From: Raphanus sativus
Lineage: Eukaryota; Streptophyta; Magnoliopsida; Brassicales; Brassicaceae
Direction: 5' to 3'
Assembly (NCBI RefSeq): GCF_000801105.2
Contig: NC_079517.1
Coordinates: 20,469,579-20,533,578, forward strand
DNA: 64,000 nt
Shown: positions 55,300 to 64,000 of the stretch, in pieces
Layout of the letters: the number at the start of each line of letters is the position of its first letter
Position numbering within the stretch: position 1 is the first letter of the stretch
Notes under the pieces: generated by a model
Told to the model about the DNA's origin: nothing
Seen by the model: the letters and a program-made list of their open reading frames with translations, nothing else
Database searches by the model: none
Position numbers and translations under genes: made by a program

Positions 55300-58200
55300 A
55301 TGGCTGATACAAAAGCTTTAACAGAGATGAAGCCACTAGGAAGAAGAGAAGACTTTCCAAGTGTTGTAATCTGTCCGATGCTCAATACGACGAACTACAC
55401 TGTTTGGGCAAAGAGGATGAAGATTATGTTAAAGGTTCACAAAGTTTGGGGTGCAGTAGATCCAGGCACTGACGACGAAGAAAGAAACGACCTCGCAACG
55501 GGACTTCTATTTGGTTCAATACCTGAAGCGATGGTTTTACAAGGCGGAGAAGATGACTCCCCTAAAGTTATATGGGAAGCCATTAAAACCAGAAACCTTG
55601 GTGTTGAACGCGTTAAAGAATCTCGTCTACTAACGCTGATGAATGAATTCGATCGATTAAGTATGGAAGACTCGGACAGTATAGATAACTTCACGAGCAA
55701 GTTAACAGAGCTTGCATCAAAAGCGTCCTCGTTGGGACAGAGCATTGATCAACCAAAGCTCGTGAAGAAACTTCTCAACAGTCTACCAATGAAATTCATT
55801 CACATGACGGCATCAATAGAGCAGATGCTTGATCTAAACAAAACCTCGTTTGAAGATATTATTGGAAGACTCAAAGCATATGAAGAACGAGTCAAAGGCA
55901 AAACTGCATATGATCAACAAAACAATCTGTTGTTATCAAGTACTGAAACATCAAACAATCAGAACTCGAGAGGCAGAGGAAGATGATCATATCGTGGTCA
56001 TGGTCAAGGAAACAGAGGTAGAGGACGAGGAAGAAGCAACACTGGCGAGGGGAACAAAGAGAAGAAAGACTACTCCCAGATCACATGCTTCAATTGTAAG
56101 AAGAAGGGACACTTCAAATCCGTGTGTCCTGAGAAGAAAGAAGAGAAACAAGAGCTCAACAAGACAGAGACAGAGGTAGCAGAAGCTGCGTTATACATGC
56201 ATCAAGTTGTGTATCTCAACGAAGAAAAAGTCTTACCGAATTCACTAGAGCCAAGCAAGAAAGAAGATGGTATATGGTATCTAGACAACGGTGCGAGCAA
56301 TCACATGACTGGTGAAAGATCTTACTTCTCAGAGCTCAACGAGAACATCAAAGGAAAAGTCAAGTTCGGAGATGGCTCGTATGTAGATATAAACGGCAAA
56401 GGATCTATCCTCTTTGAAGCCAAGACAAGGGAACAGAAGCTCCTAACCGACATATACTACATACCGAACTTGAAAAGTAACATACTAAGTCTGGGTCAAG
56501 CAACTGAACAAGGGTGTGACATAAGGATGAAAGAGGATTACCTCACCTTGAGAGATCCAAGCGGTAGACTTTTGGTGAAAGTTCAGAGAGCTTCTAATCG
56601 TCTATATAAGATATCACTCAAAGTCGGTAAACCTACTTGTCTACTCGCAAAGATAAAGGAGGAACCATGGAGATGGCACGCACGCCTTGGTCATATAAGC
56701 TTTAAGACAATAAGGGCCATGGCAACACATGATATGGTTCGTGGCTTACCTGAAATACATGAAGAGAAACAGCTGTGTGACTCGTGTTTGGTCGGGAAGC
56801 AGACGCGTCACAGCTTTCCTGCAGCAACTGCATACAGATCTTCGGTTGCTCTCGAGCTGTTACACGCGGATCTGTGCGGTCCCATATCACCGGCAACACA
56901 AGGTCACAACAACTATATCTTCGTCATAGTTGATGATTGTACGAGATATATGTGGTCTATTTTGTTGAGAGAAAAGAGTGAAGCCTTTGATAGATTCAAG
57001 AGTTTTAAAGCCCTTGTTGAGAGGGAAGCAAACAAGACAATCGGAACACTCCGTACGGACAGAGGAGGAGAGTTCACGTCAAAGGATTTCCAAGACTTCT
57101 GCAACAAACATGGCATCAAACGCCATTTAACAGCACCATATACTCCACAACAGAATGGAGTTGTGGAGAGAAAGAACCGTACTTTAATGGAGATGACTCG
57201 AAGCATGATGAAAGCTATGAAGGTACCGAACTACATGTGGGGAGAAGCGGTGCGACACGCAACATATGTGATCAATCGTGTTCCTACTAGAGCATTGAAG
57301 AATAAAACTCCATACGAAAGCTTGAAGGGAGGAAAGCCTAACGTAGGTCACATAAGAGTTTTTGGATGTGTTGCTCACGCGAAAGTAGATTCAGTTCATC
57401 TAAGGAAACGTGATGATCGTTCTCAAGCTCTTGTTCATCTCGGAATCGAACCAGGCACGAAAGCTTATCGACTTTATAATCCTACCTTCAAAAAGATAGT
57501 CGTAAGTCGGGACGTAATTTTCGACGAGAAGACTTGTTGGAATTGGAAGGGAGCTACTAAGGAAGGACAAGACGACTCTGGTATGTTCCGTATGACGTGG
57601 GGATTGACTGTAAATGAAGGGAATGGTCCGTTTACAGCCAGCACACAACAAGGAGAAACCGCAGATGCAGAAACAGAGCAGCGAGAAGTGGAAACAGGCG
57701 TTACACACGCACAATCAGATGTAACACAAAACGAAGAAGAAGAAGTTGATCAAAGCTCGACACAGGAAGTACGACGCTCAACTCGTCAAACAAGTAAACC
57801 TAGTTACCTAGATGACTACATTTTACTTGCTGAGATAGAATGTGAGCTGTTACTTCATGATATCAATGATGAGCCAAATAGTTTCCAAGAAGCAAAGGGA
57901 GATAAAAGATGGACGAAGGCATGTGAAGACGAGATCCATTCTATCAACATAAACAAGACATGGACGCTAATAGACAAGCTAGCTGGAGCAAAGATCATCG
58001 GTCTCAAGTGGATCTTTAAGATCAAAAGAAACGCTGATGGATCTATCAACAAGTTCAAAGCGAGACTCGTAGCTAAAAGTTACGTACAAGAACATGGTAT
58101 CGACTTTGATGAAGTGTTTGCACCAGTGGCTCGATTAGAGACCATAAGATTCCTGATTGGGTTAGCTGCTGCGAACAAGTGGGAGATTCACCATCTAGAC

Positions 58201-59436
58201 GTCAAGACAGCATTCTTACATGGTGAGTTACACGAAGAAGTTTATGTATCACAGCCTGAAGGGTTTGAAAAGAAGGGAGAAGAGCATAAGGTTTTCAAAC
58301 TCTCCAAGGCCTTGTATGGATTGAAACAAGCTCCACGAGCTTGGAACATAAAGCTTGATCGAACTTTGAAGCAACTCGGCTTCAAGAGGTGTTCTAAAGA
58401 AAATTCGGTCTATCGAAAGGATGATAAAGGAAAGCTTCTTATCGTGGCTATCTACGTTGACGACTTGTTCATTACCGGAGACTCTGCAAAAGAAATCTCA
58501 GAGTTTAAAAAGAACATGTCAAAGAACTTTGAGATGTCTGATTTGGGTCTTCTAACATACTACCTCGGATTGGAAGTAAGACAAAGCTCAAAGTACATCA
58601 TGATCAATCAAGAAGCGTATGCGAGGAGAGTATTGGAGGAAGCTGCAATGGACGACTGCAACTCGACATATATACCGATGGAGTTCGGTCTGCAACTCTC
58701 AAAAGGCCTCGACGAACCTGAGATAGATGCTACACTTTATCGAAGGAGAATTGGCTGCCTCAGATATCTTATGCACTCAAGACCAGATATGAGTTACGCA
58801 GTGGGCATCTTGAGTAGATATATGCACTCACCAAGAACATCTCACGGCAACGCACTGAAGCAAGTGCTAAGGTACTTAAAGGGAACAGTCGGGTACGGAT
58901 TATCTTACGAGCAAGGTGGATCAATGAATCTCGTGGGATATAGTGACAGGAGTCACAACACGGATCCGGACGATGGAAGAAGTACGACAGGTCACTTGTT
59001 TTGTCTAGGAGAAACGCCAATCACTTGGTGCTCGCAGAAGCAAGACACAGTGTCTTTAAGCTCGTGTGAAGCAGAGTATATGGCGGCAACGGAAGCAGCA
59101 AAGCAGGCGGTCTGGATACAAGATTTGATAAGTGAGATTACAGGAAAAGAGATGAAGAAGACGATGATACGAGTGGACAACAAGTCAGCTATCTCATTAG
59201 CCAAGAATCCCGTGTTTCACCGAAGAAGCAAGCACATTCACAAGAGGTTCCATTTCATTCGCGAACGAGTGGAGCAAGACGAGATTGATGTGGAACATGT
59301 TCCTGGAGAAAAGCAGAAAGCGGACATCCTAACTAAAGCTTTAGCAAGAATCAAGTTCAAAGAGATGAGGGAGCTGATTCAAGTTCAAGACTTAAGCAAA
59401 GATGGCTTGAAGCTTAGAAGGGAAAATGTTGGATAA
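55300..59436 (+). CDS. Copia gag-pol polyprotein with one in-frame TGA
   Basis: Open from ATG 55300 to the TAA at 59434-59436 (1378 codons plus stop) except for TGA at 55984-55986, where the same frame goes on. Order: gag ([20 protein letters not shown]), Arg/Gly-rich linker with the TGA, zinc knuckle [14 protein letters not shown] (about 56089), protease [14 protein letters not shown], gag-pre-integrase [14 protein letters not shown], integrase [10 protein letters not shown] / [12 protein letters not shown] / [13 protein letters not shown] (D, D, E present), RT with [16 protein letters not shown] and active site [10 protein letters not shown], and RNase H with [10 protein letters not shown] and [20 protein letters not shown]. 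All domains look intact. The TGA could be a CGA mutated at a CpG. Confidence 0.93.
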
Positions 59437-59672
59437 GCTTCAAAGATAGCTTAGGAAACAAGTTATTCATAAAAGGAAGTTTGAATAACTAAAAAGGAAA
59501 AACTTGATTTAGATTTATGTTAAGTTTCTAGATCACATTGTAATAGGTTAAGCTAAGACCCTATATATAGAGATCTATAATGTAAGATGATCTCAAGAAG
59601 TTAAGAGTTTAATAAAACGAAGAAACTGTTTTATTAACAAGTTTTGCATATCACACATTCGATCCTTAGGCA
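59427..59672 (+). repeat. Copia 3' LTR
   Basis: 246 bp, same sequence as the 5' LTR by eye. It overlaps the last codons of the polyprotein by ten bases. Confidence 0.95.
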
Positions 59673-60211
59673 AATTTAGTTACTAGATTCATCCCTCATT
59701 GACTCTTCCCCACACTGATTATCTTTCTCATCCTGAATCAACACATAATAGTCACATCAGTATCCTAACATGTAACAATGTTTTTTACTCGTAAAGAAAC
59801 AAGAAAAGATCAAACCGAAGACAGAAGCAACAGAGAAACAACAAAATCGATTGATCTGTTTAATCTAACACCAACAAATCTGTCATGGGTATTCGTGAGA
59901 ATGGATCCAAGAATCCAAAAAGACCTTACCTTTTCACTCTCGCTGTCTCTACCGTGAAACCCACCATCATCTCCTCCACCTTCTCCTGCTAAACCGGAGT
60001 CACCCATCTCTTCATCATCTCCGGTACACGAATCTGATAACCGAACAGGATTCTGGTGTTGATGTCCGGTATAGCTAGAAGAAGAATCACCACCAACAAG
60101 CTCAGGTAAAGGAATCGTGTTCCCAAATAGCTTAATCGCCGGATCAGACATCAATCTTCTTCTTGTTCTCCGAGAACTAAAAGAAAAAGCGTAAACTTCT
60201 GAGAAGACAGC

Positions 60212-60302
<91 letters not shown>
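60212..60302. repeat. (GA)n microsatellite upstream of the CDF2-like gene
   Basis: About 90 bases of GA with one interruption (gata), 58 bases before the start codon, so in the 5' UTR or core promoter. Confidence 0.93.
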
Positions 60303-60306
<4 letters not shown>

Positions 60307-60843
60307 GACTGTCTTGTCTTTGTGTTTCGGTGGTTGTCTGAGTTTCCTTTTTTCTTTTTGATTTGTTTATTTATTTTCTCTTTTGTGTATGGAAGAGAAA
60401 AGATTACAGTTTAGCTGGGATCTTGCAAGTTTGTACAACCTTTTGATTCGCCCAGTGCGCCACATCACTAGTCTTGAGGGCTTTCAGCCACAAGTTTTTT
60501 TTGTTCTTTTTTTTTATAAAAAGGAGATCTCTTTTTCCTCTCTTTTTGGCTTTTTATTTCCTTTTCAATCTGGCCAGCACCTTTTTCGTTCCGTTTTGAA
60601 CATTTACTCTTTGCTATTTTTATTTTATATGATAACAATGGCTTCTAAGATTGTGCTGATCGAATCATAAAAATTTATTCTATCTCATAGATAAAACATA
60701 TTGCAATTGAATTAGATATAGTATATAAGATCTATTTTATCCATTTGGTCTGATATATTGCAATTGAATTAGATATAGTATATAAGATCTATTTTATCTA
60801 TTTTATCCATTTGGTCTGATATATCATATTATGCTTATAACAA
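60303..60843. other. CDF2-like promoter side, with a short tandem duplication
   Basis: No gene recognised. A unit of about 60 bp (tattgcaattgaattagata followed by 'gtatataagatctatttta') is present twice between 60700 and 60830. Confidence 0.6.
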
Positions 60844-61087
60844 GCTTGGAAGGCATCAGTTCAGCATCGAGAATCTAGGAGAGAGGCTACAAATCATCAC
60901 AAATGCAACAACAAAGAATGAATGAGAAATGGACCAGAGGAGATGACGCCACAAGAAGCTTCATTGCTACATGGTTCAAGATGAGCAGAGATAATGTGGA
61001 CACTTGTTTCCCCAAAAGTAGCTGATTTTCACCATACTAGCCAATCTTCCACTAGAGTCAAGGTAAATGACTATAACAAAGCGCTGA

Positions 61088-61165
61088 GTGGAAGGCAACC
61101 CACTATTAGGTAATTTATTTCATTTTAATTCTATATTGGTATTTTTCGTTTTTATTTTATTGCAG
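61088..61165 (+). promoter_or_regulatory. Conserved hairpin with intron-like tail, third copy
   Basis: GTGG (61088-61091) pairs with CCAC (61100-61103), followed by taggtaattt, a T-rich run and TTATTGCAG|GT at 61165. Confidence 0.4.
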
Positions 61166-61820
61166 GTCAAAAAAATGACAAGACGATTACCAGAGCATCA
61201 ACCAATACGACCATGTCGACATCGATCGACATATAACGACCATGATCGACGGATATAGCTACCCGTCGATTGACATGCATTCCGGTCAAGTATATTGTTC
61301 TTACTTATCCAACTTAGTACTTATGATTTATTTCTCACCATAACTCTGACTAGATTTACACTAGGGACATTGTAATTTAAGTATGGACGAGGTTTACTGA
61401 TATTTATTTTATTCATGATTCTTATTAAAATGTTTTCAAAAAGTTTTTATTGAGTCAAGAAGTGGACAATGAACTTTTCAATTTTTACTTGAATGGACTA
61501 TTCTTATTTACTGATTGCAGAAAGTACTAAAGATACTAAAGTGGATCAACCTGTCAAATATGTTCACACGTGCAGAGATTGTTTGAAGGAACCAAATCTG
61601 ACCTCCAACCTAATTTGACTTAATTGCTTGTCTTGGGGTTTGGTATACAATGGACATGAATCCTCCTACAAGTATGAAAGGTAAAAGTCTGTGTGTTTCT
61701 GGTTCCCTTCTCTCTCTCTCTTCGGCATCTTAAGATATAAAAGATTAAAATGATTTCCTGGATGAGGCTGAGAGGTAGAAGTGTCTCCTATGACCCCATT
61801 ATTCTGAAATGAATGATCAC

Positions 61821-63739
61821 TGTGGGAACCGAAATTCGCAAAGTCAATATTTCGTATATTTTAGGAAAGTAGGAAAACCCTAATTTCCCAGAGGTCCCGG
61901 ATTTCTGAGAAACTACACGTCAAGCAATCAGAACACGACAATAACGGAAAATAAAATAAAAATCGTAAAAAGAGCAAGAAGGATTTTATTCCAAATCTGC
62001 GTATGAGCGTAAAACAACATGATAACGTGCTTCGGCTACGAGAGCTGTCGGCGAGATCCTAGTTCAAATACCCGAAGGTGGCTAAACCTAATTGAGTCGC
62101 AGCTCGAAAACAAAAAACGGAAAGTTGCCTAAAATGCTCTAAGTGCTAAGTTGCTCTGGAAAAAGTCATCCTCTATGCCTCTCGCCTTGAACTCCTTATA
62201 TACTCCCTCCAAGGTCGGTTTACGCTTTCCCGTTTTGCCCTTAAGCCGTCATAGTCGAAAAATGGGAATATTCCATTTTTTCCGATCTTTATGATTATCT
62301 GCGGAAAGTTTCCATTTTTTCCGCGGAAACTGATGCTTATCCTCCAAGCATAAACCGTCATAAGGTTTATTGGTTTTTAAGAAATCGTAAGTGGGCCTCG
62401 AATCAAGTTTAGGACCCCTTTGGGCCGTATTTTTGATTTGAGATGTTTTTACGATTTCTCCGATAAGGTTAAGTTTTCGCGGTTTTATCGTAAACCAAAC
62501 GGACAATTCCATTTGATCGAGAGATCAAGAAATGGATAGTCGTGAGTTGCGGAGAACGGCTATACGGATAGTCGAGAATGCATAGTTTTATGTCGTATCG
62601 TCGTTTCGGAAGACTTCGGACGTTTCAGAGAATGATCGATACACGAACGCTCGATCGCTATAGCGGCCGAACTTTGTCCGCAGCTCGGTCGCTATAGCGA
62701 CCGAGATCTATCCGCAGCTCGGTCGCTATAGCGACCGAGCTCTATACGGAGCTCGGTCGCTATAGCGACGAGCCGTACCCGAGGCTCTCGTTCGCTATAG
62801 CAACCTAGCTCTCGTTCGTGACCCGATTGCCATCGCGATCGGGTTTATGCCGTGGTCTGAGTTCCGTTATCCAAGTGTTTGAACCTATCGCAAAGTTACG
62901 ATTCTCTTAGGATGCTTGTTTGCGGAGGTTTGGTCCTTTGATAACAAAGTTCCGTTTGACTTTAAGAAATCGTTACTTTCTTAAATCGTTGATTTCTCAA
63001 ATCGTTGATTTCTTAAGTCGTTGATTAAGAAATCGTTGTTTTTTAAGAAATCGTTGATTTCTTAAATTGTTGATTAGGAAATTGTTGTTTTAAAGAATCG
63101 TTGTCTTAAAACAAGATTTTAAGGAATCTGCCTTAGAACTTCAAAGAGGCCGTTCTCTCAAACCGTGAGGACCCAGAAAACGATCAAGATATCAAATCGA
63201 AGTCCTCGCCGAGACGGGTCTGGTGAGCTCGGTCGCTATGACCCCTTGGTTGTTCCGCGATTGCCAAGCCGCATCCTCGTGGTTTAACGATCTTTTGTTA
63301 TCTCCGTTGATCGTGTTTTAACAAGAACTTTGTTTAGTCGCGGAACCTTTTTTAAGGAGACGATTTTTAAGAAATCGTAGATTTAAGAAATCGTAGATTT
63401 AAGAAATCGCAGATTAAAGAAATCGTTGATTTAAGAAATTGTTGATTTTCTTAAATCGTTGATTTAAGAAATCTTGTTTTTAAAGCAAGATTTTTCCGCA
63501 AGTTTTTCGTATAAGTTTTCCTTGAAAACGTAGAAATTCTTAAGACGTATATTTTTATCGAATGTTTTGATACTAACTTCGTCGTCAACACGAACCATTG
63601 GAGTTTGTTTCGACGCTGCGGACAAATCTATTCAAGAATTTTATCGTAAAAATTAGTTTAAGCAATTTTTACGAGAATTATCTTTTTCGAGGAATATTTT
63701 CGAAAGTTAATTTTGTTGTGACCGTTTTTGACCCCAACA
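61821..63739. repeat. Solo LTR, 1919 bp
   Basis: Starts TGTGGGAACCGAAATTCG and ends TTGACCCCAACA, with the five-base copy ATCAC on both sides (61816-61820, 63740-63744). No primer-binding site or coding region is present, so it is a solo LTR left by recombination, or an uncommon element of unknown kind. Several 'aagaaatcgttgattt' repeats occur at 62960-63120 and 63360-63480. An 87-codon minus-strand frame (62249-62512) is not credible. Confidence 0.82.
62640..62850. repeat. Palindromic tandem repeats inside the solo LTR
   Basis: At least five copies of a unit of about 36 bp centred on 'cggtcgctatagcgaccg', which is a perfect palindrome, with diverged copies on each side. The two best copies extend the palindrome to 24 bp. 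Confidence 0.9.
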
Positions 63740-64000
63740 ATCACACACTGTGGAAATGAGGGGTATGAGTGTCTCCTATGACCCCATTATTCGCTGCATT
63801 TTGTCAAAGATAGAGCTACAAAAGTAAACAAGTCAATAAGATGAACAAGATGGACTATATCAGCATCGACATTAATTGAAATTGAAACTAATAAAGATTC
63901 AAAGAAGAGAGAAAATAGAGAAGAAAGTGATTAGAGAAGACTACATGTGTATTCAGAAACTTGCTTGAGTAAAAATAAAATTGTCTGTTAACCAATATTC

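Larger units (their letters stand above)
54994..59672 (+). mobile_element. Young Ty1/copia retrotransposon inserted in CDF2 exon 2
   Basis: Two 246-bp LTRs that look identical, a primer-binding site, one gag-pol frame broken by a single TGA, and a purine tract (agaagggaaaa) before the 3' LTR. It lies opposite in direction to the host gene. The expected five-base target copies are not evident (attat on the left, aattt on the right). Confidence 0.95.
53914..60154 (-). pseudogene. CDF2: Cycling DOF factor 2-like gene, broken by a copia insertion
   Basis: Exon 1 is 60154-59930 (75 codons, MSDPAIKLFGNTIPLPELVG, the CDF N-terminal motif). An intron (59929-59733) follows. Exon 2 starts at 59732 (DEKDNQCGEESMRDESSN) and is cut by a copia element (54994-59672); a TAA arises at 59678-59676 just before the junction. 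After the element the coding sequence resumes ([20 protein letters not shown]), with the whole Dof zinc finger: [20 protein letters not shown], then [20 protein letters not shown] (four Cys). An extra base near 54395-54398 shifts the frame before [20 protein letters not shown], and a missing base near 53960 changes the last residues. CDF proteins repress CONSTANS and FT and so delay flowering. Three lesions make a normal product impossible from this copy. Confidence 0.9.
60844..64000 (+). mobile_element. Relic of a SID-family element 3' region, holding a solo LTR
   Basis: 60844-61820 follows the order of 33085-33960: 'caagcttggaa', 'cataagaagcttcactgc'-like, 'aacaaagcgctgagtgg', a CAG acceptor before gtcaaaa, 'atcgatcga' words and 'gtttgaaggaaccaaat'. 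It is interrupted by 61821-63739 and continues to the window end. A phrase 'gtgtctcctatgacccc' occurs on both sides of the insertion (61780, 63766). Confidence 0.65.

Noticed and set aside
54994..59672. Copia element lying in a CDF2 intron
   Set aside because: The real intron is 59929-59733; coding sequence of exon 2 is found on both sides of the element, so the insertion is in an exon.
59810..59929. Extension of CDF2 exon 1 past 59930
   Set aside because: A GT donor follows SESEK and the next family-like sequence starts after an AG at 59733; the open extension is intron.
62640..62850. CRISPR-like array of palindromic repeats
   Set aside because: Units are directly adjacent tandem copies inside a plant LTR, without unique spacers.

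Overview
This is nuclear DNA of a plant in the Brassicaceae. Plant-type introns, an AIG2-like gene, a DYW-class PPR gene, a cycling DOF factor and the local transposon families all fit. Retroelements rich in repeated 'SID' peptides suggest a Brassica or Raphanus relative, but that genus guess is from memory. The host genes, read left to right, appear to match a run on Arabidopsis chromosome 5: GUF1/LepA-like GTPase (At5g39900), AIG2-like (At5g39720/30), EMB2744 PPR (At5g39680), CML46-like EF-hand protein (At5g39670) and CDF2 (At5g39660). These locus numbers are recalled, not searched.

Layout. 1-3097: 3' part of a Tat-type Ty3/gypsy element (antisense ORF, tandem repeats, 3' LTR). 3098-4732: right end of a CACTA element. 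5073-6336: AT-rich fold-back element with long inverted termini. 6916-9093: intact GUF1-like gene (minus). 9623-9693: last codons of an unidentified minus-strand gene, cut by a 100-N assembly gap. 9794-16536: Athila-type element (end of RT/RNase H, integrase, env-like ORF, 3' LTR) that ends inside a copia element (16537 to about 19785, minus). 21690-38600: a repeat-rich sequence split by a 12.4-kb pol-less LTR element (23638-35995), which is itself split by a young gag-only element (25189-28186). 38636-40300: two Helitron ends head to tail. 42410-43309: complete five-exon AIG2-like gene. 44550-46380: LTR and copia relics with a MITE. 48055-50185: PPR gene with one apparent frameshift. 50515-51078: CML gene. 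53914-60154: CDF2-like gene broken by a copia element with identical LTRs. 60844-64000: relic of the pol-less family holding a 1.9-kb solo LTR with palindromic repeats.

The host genes do not form an operon or a joint pathway; they are separate plant genes (mitochondrial translation GTPase, GGCT-fold protein, organelle RNA-editing PPR, calcium sensor, flowering-time Dof factor) kept in ancestral order while nested transposons enlarged the spaces between them. Most of the window is transposon-derived. LTR comparison gives a relative order of insertion: the 12.4-kb element (LTRs a few percent different), then the gag-only element inside it (about five differences seen over 858 bp), then the copia in CDF2 (no difference seen over 246 bp). 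No rRNA, tRNA or CRISPR was recognised.
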